Shown here piece after piece: positions 54,651-63,576 of a stretch of DNA of 63,576 nt (positions are counted from its first letter, which is position 1; each line of letters starts with the position of its first letter). The position numbers and the translations under genes are program-made. Origin of the DNA: Neocallimastix lanati (nom. inval.) (Eukaryota > Neocallimastigomycota > Neocallimastigomycetes > Neocallimastigales > Neocallimastigaceae); assembly GCA_016946835.1 (NCBI GenBank), contig JACVTC010000076.1, positions 865,001-928,576 of the forward strand, in the 5' to 3' direction. Below the pieces are notes generated by a model. The model did not search any database. It saw nothing but the letters and a program-made list of their open reading frames with translations, and had not been told where the DNA came from.

Positions 54651-54826
54651 TTTATTTAATTATATTTTCATCTTAATAATTAGCTGACAATATTTTTTAC
54701 AGCTTAATATTAAATGATTATTAATATTTTATATTCATATTTTTAAATTATTTTAATTTTAATTTTATTTTATTTTCTTTATATGTTGTGAAATTTTATG
54801 GGCTTATTTTTATTTGAATATTTAAT

Positions 54827-54888
54827 TATTTTAATTATTTTAATTATTTTAATTATTTTAATTATTTTAATTATTTTAATTCTTTTTA
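54827..54888. repeat. (TTTTAATTAT)n decanucleotide repeat
   Basis: About six exact copies in a row. Confidence 0.9.
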
Positions 54889-55243
54889 TGAAAATATATT
54901 CCTTTTATTGTTAATTTACAAGAAATATCGAAATTTATAAAAATAAATTCTTTATTTTAAAAAAAACTTATATTAAAATTTTTTTTTTTTTTTTTTGCGT
55001 ATTATATGTCATATTAATTTATTTATTACGCAGATATTATATGTATTTTTATAAAGTTGAATATTATTAATTTAAATGATGAATAACAATTAATTTTAGT
55101 TTTAAATTATAGTTATATTGTTATGTATTTAAAATAAAATATGAATTAATTATTTTATTTTTTGTTATAAGAAAATATATTTTTATTTTTATTATAATAT
55201 AAATATAATTTCATTTTATTTATTTTTACTTAACTTTGTTTCT

Positions 55244-55275
55244 TGCTCAATCTGGTGAGATTGAGACTCTTAATC
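55244..55275 (-). promoter_or_regulatory. Second half-tRNA-Lys(CUU) primer-binding site
   Basis: The plus strand reads TTGCTCAATCTGGTGAGATT followed by GAGACTCTTAATC, a D-arm plus anticodon arm of tRNA-Lys with anticodon CTT, ending at the same base as the site at 32307-32339. On the minus strand it begins GATTAAGAGTCTCAA (15 bases identical to that site) directly after a sequence ending TTTTAACA, a plausible LTR end in CA. It therefore marks the leader of a minus-strand copia-type element. The LTR would lie above 55276 but its other boundary is not found. Confidence 0.55.
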
Positions 55276-55484
55276 TGTTAAAATTAAGAATCTCTTTATT
55301 TTTTATAAATAAATGGATAACTGTATGTCATTTAATTTTATACATTTCTAGAGTATTTATAATTATACTAATATGTGGCTTATTATTATCATTGGTCATA
55401 TATTTCACAATAAAGACATTGAAATATATAACATCACTCCTTAAATTAATATGATTATAAACCTTAATATTTATATTTCTGACA

Positions 55485-55778
55485 TTAATTATTATTTTTT
55501 TTTTTAATTTAATATGAAATTTATATTTATAAATTTCATTATTTATCATTATGAGTGTAAGAATATAGATTTATTTCTTATAAAATAATCTAAATAATAA
55601 GTATAATAAAATTTATAAAAAATAAATAAATAAAGAAATTTTAATATTTAAAAGTTTATATTTTTCTGGTGAACTTCAAGGGACGAAGTTCAATCTAAAG
55701 CACGGAGGGATTGATAAATAATGAAATTTATAAATATAAATTTCATATTAAATTAAAAAAAAAATAATAATTAATATC
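55485..55778. repeat. Inverted repeat, arms of about 65 bp, with polypurine-like junction
   Basis: Arms 55485-55549 and 55711-55778 are reverse complements and both contain TGAAATTTATAAATATAAAT. Just before the right arm, GGGACGAAGTTCAATCTAAA then CGGAGGGA (about 55678-55706) resembles, in the opposite direction, the segment next to the 3' LTR of the 61-63 kb element (minus strand GGGGACGAAGTCCAATCTCA then GGGGGGACGTC). The arm may thus be an LTR start, present twice in opposite orientation. Confidence 0.6.
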
Positions 55779-56267
55779 ACGGTACAAATTTTATAAAGTT
55801 TAATAATAAACAATTAATAAATTAATAAAAATAAAAATATATTAAATAATATTTTAATAATAAAAGTACAATAAAAAATAAAAGAAATAATAATTTTTAA
55901 AATATTATTAATTGTAAATACTTATAACATGTAAACAAATTTTAAAATGTATAATTTACTAAATTAATATAAATAGTTCTTAATTTTTTTATTTTAATAA
56001 TCAGGTTTTTATATAGTTTTTACTCATTCTAATCAAAAACAAAATATTAATAATAATATTAAATAATTAAAATAATAATTTAAATAATAAAATTAAAAGA
56101 TGTATTTAAAATAATTTATAAAATAAATAAAATATATATTAATAAAACGTATTTTAAAATCTTAATCATAAAAACAACTTTTTCTAAATTTAATTATTGA
56201 TATTGGTTATATCACTTTCTGAGCCTATTTATAATTAAGATATAAACCATAAAATATCAATAATGTA

Positions 56268-56990
56268 AGAATCTATAATTATTTTTAAATAAAATAATTA
56301 TATTTTCTTAGTTAAGTTATAATAATTATAGCTTTATCTAATTATATTATATTTATTCATTTAAATATTATTAATAATTTATTTAATTCAATTTTAAATA
56401 TTCATTAATTTAATATAACAAAATTTATTTAATTAATTATTTTTTATACATTTATAAATAATTATAGTTTATTTAATTATACATTTAATTATTAAATTTA
56501 TTAGTCTTAGCTTATTTATTTAATTAAATTGTAAACAAACACATTATGTATTCCATTATGTATTCTATAATGTATTTTATTATGTATTTAATAATGTATT
56601 CTGTATTTTGTTGATTAATATTATTAATATGTTATTTTCCTTATTTGTAAATTTATGATTTTATGATCGAAATATCTTTTATTATTTTATTCTTTTATTT
56701 TCGATCAATTAGATTAGATTAGCAAATCGGTCAATTAGGGTTTTTTCCCAATCAGTTCTTAAAAGTAATTGGTTTTACCTAATTGATACTATGATCGATA
56801 TGGATAAAATATCGATCAAAAATCTTATCTAGGTTTTTCTCTCTAATCTTTTCCTAGATAAGAGATTTGTTAAGATTAAAAAACATTTTCTAATTTAACC
56901 TTATTTTTCAAAAAAGTATAAATAAGGCTCTTGAGTTCTCTTTGAGAAATCAAGAGTTATTATTAAGTTGTATGTTAAATTTTTTTGAAT
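56268..56990 (+). repeat. LTR-like sequence A, copy 1
   Basis: Begins TGTAAGAATCTATAATTATT; contains two paired ATCGAT-type words (ATGATCGATATGG and ATATCGATCAAAA), an inverted pair TTATCTAGG/CCTAGATAAG, and a TATA box GTATAAATAAGG at about 56917 followed by CTCTTGAGTTCTCTTTGAGA and ATCAAGAG, which pair. Copies 2 and 3 share this order. Typical of a U3-R region. Confidence 0.65.
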
Positions 56991-57020
56991 AGGTAAGATT
57001 ATTGTTAAGTTTTTTAAATA

Positions 57021-58128
57021 GGTAAAAGATTATAGTTAAATCTTATTGAGTGATAGGTTAGATTCCTGCTAAATCTTTCCTAGTTTGGGTTAAATTGGTA
57101 AGGTCAAGATGTTTATTATTAATTATAACAATTAATTAAATTAAAATACTAAATAACACACACAGAGTTTTATATTTAAGAATTCAATCTTTAAGATTTA
57201 TGTTTTATTAGAACTTTTTAAAATAATTTTTAATAATAAAATTAACTAAGATTAATATAAAAAATTATTATTGTTATAATTAATTCATTAACTTTATGTT
57301 AACAGGTTATAAGTTAAATGTTATAATTAACGGTTAATAGTTAATAATCTTACAAAGAATTCAAAATATGGAATTTCAAATCCTTTTTATACTAAACTAA
57401 ACTAATAATTAACAATATAATTAAATAATACATTCTAATCTTTAATATATTCATACATGTATATATACTATATAAAATATAATAATAAAATAATATTGAT
57501 AAGAATCTTTTAATAAAATAATTTAATACTAAAACTAATTTAATAATAAAATAATATAAAATAAAATAAAATAAAATAAAATAAAATAAAATAAAATATT
57601 AAAACTAATTAAATTCTCTTTCAGAAATCTTTAAAATAATAAAGAATTCTTTAGAATCTTTTAGAAATTAATTGAATAAAAATTATTATAATAAAATATA
57701 TAAAACTTATAAACTTATTTAAAATATTATAAAACTATTACTAATAACTAATTCTGTATTTTTAATTAATAATATTTGTTCATAAAAAATTAATAATATA
57801 ATTTCCAAGTTATGAGATTTTATCTAATATAAATTTCTAATTAATAATCTAGGGTCTTAAATAATTAAATTATTTTTTATATTTAAAATATCTTTAAAGT
57901 CCAATAAGGTTGATTTTAACATATGTTGTAGTTCTCGTCAGTAGCTTTCTAATAAATATAATTTTAGCGGGAATATCAATATAATATTTCCATTATTTGT
58001 CGTGTTGTCGTTGTTTTTCTTCAAGTTATTTTTTATTAAATCCTTAAGGGTTAAATAAAATTAAATTATCTTTAATAAATAAGTCCAAACCCTTTGGTTT
58101 CTTATTATTTAATGTTTCTAATTTTTAT
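57021..58128. repeat. Left arm of a 1.1-kb inverted repeat
   Basis: Matches the reverse complement of 59006-60092. The inner 700 bases are almost identical, for example CGGGAATATCAATATAATAT, CATATGTTGTAGTTCTCGTC and a (TAAAA)n run of about nine units at 57553-57597. The outer 350 bases are more diverged but still collinear (TTTGGGTTAAATTG, CAGAGTTTTATA). No coding frame. Confidence 0.9.
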
Positions 58129-58284
58129 TTTTATAATTAAAATCTAATTAAAATAATTTTTGACAATAACTAAATTAAATTTCAATTGATCTAATAGTGA
58201 ATTTTAATCTCAAATCCACTAGTATTCGTGACATTGTAGTTAATAATTTAATTATAATTAATTTTATAATTAAATTATTACAAA

Positions 58285-58990
58285 TAATATAAGAATCTAT
58301 AATTATTTTGTTAAAAATAATTATATTTTCTCAGTTAAGTTATAATAATATAACTTTATTTAAATCATATTACTTTCGTACACTTAATTATAATTAATAA
58401 TTTATTTAATATTATATTAAATATTTATTTAATTTAGTATTAGAAAATTATTTAGATAAATAGTTTTTATACATTTAAATAATAATAATAATTTATTTAA
58501 TCATTCATTTAGATATTAAATTATTAGTTTAGTAATTTGCTAAATTAAACTATGTAACTAAAACGTTACTCTATATTGTATAATGTATTTTGTATTTTAT
58601 AATGTAGCTTATTTTGTTTAATAAATAATTTAATATTATTTATATATTGTTTTCCTTATATGTAAATTCATATTTATATGATCGAAATATCTTTTATTTT
58701 TATTCTTTTATTTTGGATCATTAGATTAGATTAACCAATCGGTTAATTAAAGTTTTTCCAATTACCTTAAATTGGTTTTACTTAATTAATGCGATGATCG
58801 ATATAGATAGAATATCGATCAAAAGCTTATCTAGGTTTTTCTGTCTAATCTTATCCTAGATAAGAGATTTGTTAAGATTAGATAACACTTTTTTAATTAT
58901 CTTTATTTTTTCAAAAAGTATAAATAAGGTTCTTGAGTTCTCTTTGAGAAATCAAGAGTTATTATTATAACAACTATAATAAATAATAAT
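58285..58990 (+). repeat. LTR-like sequence A, copy 2
   Basis: Same orientation as copy 1 and roughly 80-85% similar by eye, including GATCGATATAGATAGAATAT, CTTATCTAGG, the TATA box GTATAAATAAGG near 58918 and the downstream hairpin TCTTGAGTTCTCTTTGAGAA. It fills the loop between the two arms of the large inverted repeat. Confidence 0.7.
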
Positions 58991-59005
58991 AATAACAATA
59001 ATAAT

Positions 59006-60092
59006 AAAATAAATTAGAAACATTAAATAATAAGAAACCAAAGGGTTTGGACTTATTTATTAAAGATAATTTAATTTTATTTAACCCTTAAGGATTTAAT
59101 AAAAAATAACTTGAAGAAAAACAACGACAACACGACAAATAATGGAAATATTATATTGATATTCCCGCTAAAATTATATTTATTAGAAAGCTACTGACGA
59201 GAACTACAACATATGTTAAAATCAACCTTATTGGACTTTAAAGATATTTTAAATATAAAAAATAATTTAATTATTTAAGACCCTAGATTATTAATTAGAA
59301 ATTTATATTAGATAAAATCTCATAACTTGGAAATTATATTATTAATTTTTTATGAACAAATATTATTAATTAAAAATACAGAATTAGTTATTAGTAATAG
59401 TTTTATAATATTTTAAATAAGTTTATAAGTTTTATATATTTTATTATAATAATTTTTATTCAATTAATTTCTAAAAGATTCTAAAGAATTCTTTATTATT
59501 TTAAAGATTTCTGAAAGAGAATTTAATTAGTTTTAATATTTTATTTTATTTTATTTTATTTTATTTTATTTTATTTTATATTATTTTATTATTAAATTAG
59601 TTTTAGTATTAAATTATTTTATTAAAAGATTCTTATCAATATTATTTTATTATTATATTTTATATAGTATATATACATGTATGAATATATTAAGATTAAA
59701 ATGTATTAATTATTTATATTATTAATTATTTTTTTAGTTTAGTATAAAAAGGATTTGAAATTCCATATTTTGAATTTTTTGAAAGATTATTAACATATAA
59801 CTATTAACATAAAGTTAATGAATTAATTATAACATTAATAATTCTTTATATTAATCTTGGTTAATTTTATTATTAATAAATATATTAAATAAAGTTTTAA
59901 TAAAACATAAATCTTAAAGATTGAATTCTTAATTATAAAACTCTGTTTGTGTTATATGCTATTTAAATTTAATTAAATTTTTATAATTAATAAAAAACAT
60001 CTTGACCTGAACAATTTAACCCAAATTAGGAAAGATTTAGCTAGAATCTAACCTACTACTCAATAAGATTTAACTATAATCTTCCACCCTAC
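59006..60092. repeat. Right arm of the 1.1-kb inverted repeat
   Basis: Reverse complement of 57021-58128, with the (TTTTA)n run at about 59531-59578. Distance between arms about 880 bp. Confidence 0.9.
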
Positions 60093-60900
60093 AAAAATTT
60101 TTGCATAATATTAATGATTAATAATTTAATTACATTTTATAATTAAATTATTACAAATAATGTAATAATTCTATTAAGAACTAACTCAAAACAGAATTAT
60201 TAACTACAACTAAACGACTAATTCATTAAGTTGAGAAAAATAGAAAATAAAATAAAATAAATCTTTTACCTATAGAGTTTATTATAAAATTAATTATAAT
60301 AATAACACGAAAAGCAAAAGAAGAATTATTTGTATAAATATGATTTTAGAAATATGTTTTTGAATAAAATAATTTATTAATTTATTAAAGTTAAAAATAT
60401 AAAATTGTTACTATTATAACTATGTTTTTTATAATAATAACTCTTGATTTCTTAAAGGAAAATCAAGAGCCTTATTTATATTTTTTTTTGGAAATAAGGT
60501 TAAATAAAAAAAAGTTTTCTAATCTTAAAAAATATCTTATCTAGAAAAAGATTAGAAGAAAAAACTAAATAAGTTTTGATCGATATTCTATTCATATCGA
60601 TCATCGTATATATTAAGTAAAACCAAATATATTATTTTATATTTGGATAAAACCTTAAAATATCGATTTTCTAAATTTTAATTTAGATCATCAAATAAAA
60701 GGAAAAATAAATAATAACCGGAATGATCTAAATTAATCTATTTTTCTAAATATCATTTTTTAAAATCTAATCTAAACTTATTAACATAAAACTATCTTTA
60801 AAAAATACAGAAACTTATTAATTGTTCTTTTAAATGTACAATGTAAAAAATAAATAAAACTAATGCCTACATTAACTTGATAATTAAATGAATAACTAAA
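60093..60900 (-). repeat. LTR-like sequence A, copy 3, inverted
   Basis: On the minus strand it gives the same order of blocks as copies 1 and 2: TCGATATTTTAAGG region, CGATCGAT-like pair, TTATCTAG pair, ATATAAATAAGG TATA box (about 60470-60481) and the AATCAAGAGTTATTATTATA end. It then continues about 340 bases further (60093-60430), to the outer end of the right arm, where copy 1 has only about 45 bases. Confidence 0.6.
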
Positions 60901-61117
60901 TAAAATTAATAATATTAATAAGTGTACATATAATAATTATTTAAATAAAATTTCTAATATTATTTAAATGTATGAATAATTATAATTATAATAATTTGAT
61001 AATAGTATCTCAATGTATGAATTAGTTATAATTTAAATAAATTAATAATTATTATTAATAATTATAAATACTAAGAAATATTAATTATTTATTAATAATT
61101 ATTATTTCTTACAAATA
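60901..61117. other. A/T-rich spacer
   Basis: No gene; short imperfect TAATTATTATTAATAATTA palindromic runs. Confidence 0.5.
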
Positions 61118-61526
61118 TGATACAAGATTTTTAACTTGTATAAGGATCAGGGTGTAATCTTACGCGCAAACACTTAATAAATTCTATAAGAATAATTATA
61201 CTTCAACAATAATAATTCACACAATAATTTAAATATTTTATTATTATTTATCTTTATTTAATTTAAGTACAACCAGTTATGCATTTATTATTTTATTATA
61301 ATCTATATAAGAATATTGATTATTCCTCTAATTCAATATTATTATATAATTATCTCTAGAATATTATATACATATCTCTTCCTTAAACTAACTAACTCCC
61401 TGTTTTTATTTATATTCTTTTAATATTATACTAAACATAAAATAAACTATTTTAACTTTAAAAACTATATTATTCTTACTATCAACAATTTTACTAATTT
61501 TAACTATTTATTAATATTTTGTATCA
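61118..61526 (-). repeat. 3' LTR of the gag-only element
   Basis: 409 bp. Compared with the partial 5' LTR it shows several substitutions, such as TTACGCGCAAAC versus TTATGCGTAAAC, and lacks the GTCAATCT insert after AAATAT. Confidence 0.85.
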
Positions 61527-61639
61527 AGACGTCCCCCCTGAGATTGGACTTCGTCCCCTGAAGTCTTCTGTTAGGTTACTTGATACACTTCAATTTTTTT
61601 TTTTTTTTTATAACTATGTTTAATCTACTCAAATAAAAA

Positions 61640-61705
61640 TATAGCATTGGTGCAATGGTGAAGGATGTATGTAACTAGGCAAACGGTTGTGGGTTCATTA
61701 TAAGG
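61640..61705 (+). other. tRNA-like sequence inside the retroelement
   Basis: AGCATTGGTGCAATGGTGAA resembles a tRNA 5' end and A box, and GGTTGTGGGTTCATTA lies at B-box spacing. Acceptor pairing is poor. Probably a tRNA relic or chance; no anticodon can be assigned. Confidence 0.25.
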
Positions 61706-61854
61706 TGAAGTTTTTATTCTACTTGGTGATTTATTTCTTCTGACAGCAGCTACAGCTACTTCTGAAGTTTTATTTTGAGTTTAGTTGTTATTTAAGGTAA
61801 TAAGATTGATAGAGGGGTTGGTTTGATTAATGGGAGTTATCCTTCTCCCAGAAT

Positions 61855-62943
61855 CTAATTTAAATGCTTTTTATCATTATTATTTAACAAACCTTTCTCC
61901 TCTAATTCTGCTAATTGTCTAAAGGAATAAGGACATTCACTTCTTTTATGTCCTCTTTGAACGCAACGGAAGCATTCCAAATTTTCATTCGTATTATTTC
62001 CTCTACTATTATTTATACCTTCTTGAATGTTAACATTAGAGAAAGTTATGGATTTATTAGTTCTCCTATTGGGATATCCATTTCGATTATGCATAGGTAC
62101 TTTATTATTATAATGAGATTCATAATTGTTATTTCTACCTAAATTTCCGAAAGGGTTGTTATTTGTATTATAATTGTTTGTATTCATGGGATTAAAGAAA
62201 TGGTTATTTCTAATATTTATTCCTCTATTATTGTTATGCATTATTAATATTATCTCTTGCTAACATCATTCTTCTAGGGTAATTATTACTAATATGAGTA
62301 GCTAAAAATGAATTATTCATGTTATTCATGCTAGAATAAATAGGATGCAATGAAATAGAAGATGAAGAATTTTGAGCCACCATTGAAACGTGGTTATTAT
62401 AAAGAGTTGTACTCCAATAGTATTATTCAATTCTTGTTCAGCTTTCTCAGCAGTTTCAGCTATTTTATAGGTTTCCTGAAGGTTAGTGCAACCAAAGGTA
62501 AATACCTGCGAATAAGGATAAGTCCTAGAACTAATAGATTTCCTATAGTTTTTAACAGTTACCATGGATTGATAATCTCTATTGAGGTCATGGTAAAGTC
62601 GTCTATATCTGTTGTTGAAACTTCTGATTGATTCATCATCCCTGATAACTAAACTGTGTATGTAGTCGAACTTATCACTATCAGTAATGTCTAGATGTTC
62701 TTCTATGACCTTTTGAATCTCTTTTAAGTTAGGATACCTCGTTTCGGATTTACATGTTACTAGAGATTTTAAAACTGACTGTAAATCAAGGTCAACCGCT
62801 TCATTTGCCCAAACAAAAAGTCTTTCAGGGTCCTTTATATTACAGACTCTCATAATGGATTTAAATTCATCTATCCACTCAGGAATATTATAATTGTAAT
62901 CCTCTAAAAGTAGTAAAACTTTATAGATTTTTAAGGAATCCAT
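61855..62943 (-). pseudogene. Gag polyprotein with CCHC zinc knuckle, two frameshifts
   Basis: Gag would package element RNA into cytoplasmic particles. The frame from ATG 62943 (MDSLKIYKVLLLLEDYNYNI) carries a Retrotrans_gag-like region: PEWIDEFKSIMRVCNI, LFVWANEAVDLDLQSVLKSL, DESIRSFNNRYRRLYHDLN. Near 62415 it shifts into a frame reading NHVSMVAQNSSSSISLHPIY and PRRMMLARDNINNA-stop. A second shift near 62240 restores the 128-codon frame (62241-61855), Asn-rich and ending with ECFRCVQRGHKRSECPYSFR, a C-x2-C-x4-H-x4-C knuckle. Apart from the two shifts the frames are clean, so decay is recent, or one shift may be programmed or a sequencing error. No protease follows. Confidence 0.8.
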
Positions 62944-63219
62944 CTTGTTAAAGATTTTATAAAAAATTCTTTACTGAAATATAATTATACAAAATTTTTA
63001 TTTATTGCAATATATAAGTATCTAATTAACTATTAATGTATATACATTTATTTATTATAATAATTTTCTTGATTAAAAAAAAAATTTTATTTTTATATTT
63101 TTTTTTATTCTTATTTTTTATTTTATTTCACTCGTCACTATAGTTATTTACGCGTTCAAGAAAAACCTTTTTTTTTTATTAAATTTATTTTTATATTTTC
63201 TTATTAAGGTTTGATTACA

Positions 63220-63237
63220 CGCCCGGATTCTCCACCA
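63220..63237 (-). promoter_or_regulatory. Primer-binding site with complement ending in CCA
   Basis: On the minus strand TGGTGGAGAATCCGGGCG lies four bases after the 5' LTR. Its complement ends ...TCTCCACCA, as a tRNA 3' end would. The tRNA was not identified. This is conventional 3'-end priming, unlike the half-tRNA sites at 32.3 and 55.3 kb. Confidence 0.65.
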
Positions 63238-63241
63238 ATTT

Positions 63242-63576
63242 TGATACAAGATTTTTAACTTGTATAAGGATCAGGGTGTAATCTTATGCGTAAACACTTA
63301 ATAAATTCTATAAGAATAATTATACTTCAACAATAATAATTCACACAATAATTTAAATATGTCAATCTTTTATTATTATTTATCTTTTTAATTTAAGTAC
63401 AACCAATTATGCAATTATTATTCTATTATAATCTATATAAGAATATTAATTACTCCTCTAATTCAATATTATTATATAATTATCTCTAGAATATTATATA
63501 CATATCTCTTCCTTAAACTAACTAACTCCCTGTTTTTATTTATATTCTTTTAATATTATAATAAACAAAAATAAAA
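63242..63576 (-). repeat. 5' LTR of the gag-only element, truncated by window end
   Basis: Collinear with 61118-61460; the last about 70 bases lie beyond the window. Confidence 0.85.

Larger units (their letters stand above)
53200..55235. other. A/T-rich spacer with short tandem repeats
   Basis: No gene. Contains the repeats listed at 54500-54650 and 54827-54888. Confidence 0.55.
61118..63576 (-). mobile_element. Gypsy-type gag-only LTR element, 5' LTR cut by the window end
   Basis: Direct repeats 61118-61526 (409 bp) and 63242-63576 (first 335 bp seen) start TGATACAAGATTTTTAACTT; the complete copy ends TTGTATCA, so the ends are inverted TGATACAA/TTGTATCA. The element reads on the minus strand: 5' LTR, a primer site at 63237-63220 whose complement ends in CCA, broken gag (62943-61855), leader-like DNA, a purine tract GGGGGGACGTC (about 61529-61539), then the 3' LTR. 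The internal part is only about 1.7 kb and has no protease, RT or integrase, so it depends on another element. The LTRs differ at a handful of positions and small indels. Confidence 0.8.

Noticed and set aside
61915-62142. 75-codon plus-strand frame, and another at 62362-62631
   Set aside because: Antisense of the Gag frames carrying the CCHC knuckle and Retrotrans_gag region.

Overview
The window is nuclear DNA of a very A+T-rich eukaryote, most likely an anaerobic gut fungus (Neocallimastigomycota). The evidence is intergenic DNA built almost entirely from A/T homopolymers, AAT/AAAAT microsatellites and decayed LTR retrotransposons; many short A/T-rich introns with GTAA..../..TAG borders; and a 22-exon receptor joining a beta-helix-like ectodomain, an EGF-like motif and a family-C-type seven-helix domain, a combination I associate with gut fungi. 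Dictyostelium was considered, but dense introns together with mixed copia and gypsy remains fit it poorly. The lineage is inference; the gene models are read from the sequence.

Host genes. (1) 1-6692, minus: MON2, a Golgi/endosome trafficking scaffold, 11 exons visible and the 3' end beyond the window. (2) 18468-20257, minus: catalytic subunit of cAMP-dependent protein kinase, 3 exons, the last a 9-base micro-exon that supplies the C-terminal Phe. (3) 29363-30856, minus: the 3' three exons of a calcineurin-like (SLP-type) phosphatase whose first metal-binding exon is missing where a retrotransposon fragment lies. (4) 38402-44996, plus: the seven-helix receptor, about 1172 residues, every junction in phase. 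A decayed plus-strand gene near 52.5-53.2 kb resembles ricin-B-type beta-trefoil lectins.

Mobile DNA fills most of the rest. 9.3-15.9 kb: a copia gag fragment, a gypsy element lacking reverse transcriptase, an LTR and a minus-strand gag. 30.9-31.3 kb: a gypsy integrase tail ending in a 63-bp palindrome. 32.07-33.01 kb: a young 932-bp miniature LTR element with identical 231-bp LTRs, a target-site duplication and a primer site matching the 5' half of tRNA-Lys(CUU). 34.3-37.1 kb: copia gag, plus RT and RNase H fragments in opposite directions. 47.0-48.7 kb: a copia-type gag. 49.07-51.0 kb: a gypsy remnant with a 710-bp LTR. 55.2-60.9 kb: a second half-tRNA-Lys site, then three copies of one LTR-like sequence around inverted arms of about 1.1 kb. 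61.1-63.6 kb: a gag-only gypsy-type element flanked by LTRs.

The four host genes show no joint pathway or operon-like organisation. I found no intact tRNA, rRNA or CRISPR array. The long stretches at 6.7-9.3, 20.3-28.1 and 53.2-55.2 kb hold only A/T-rich simple sequence and small repeats that I can recognise.
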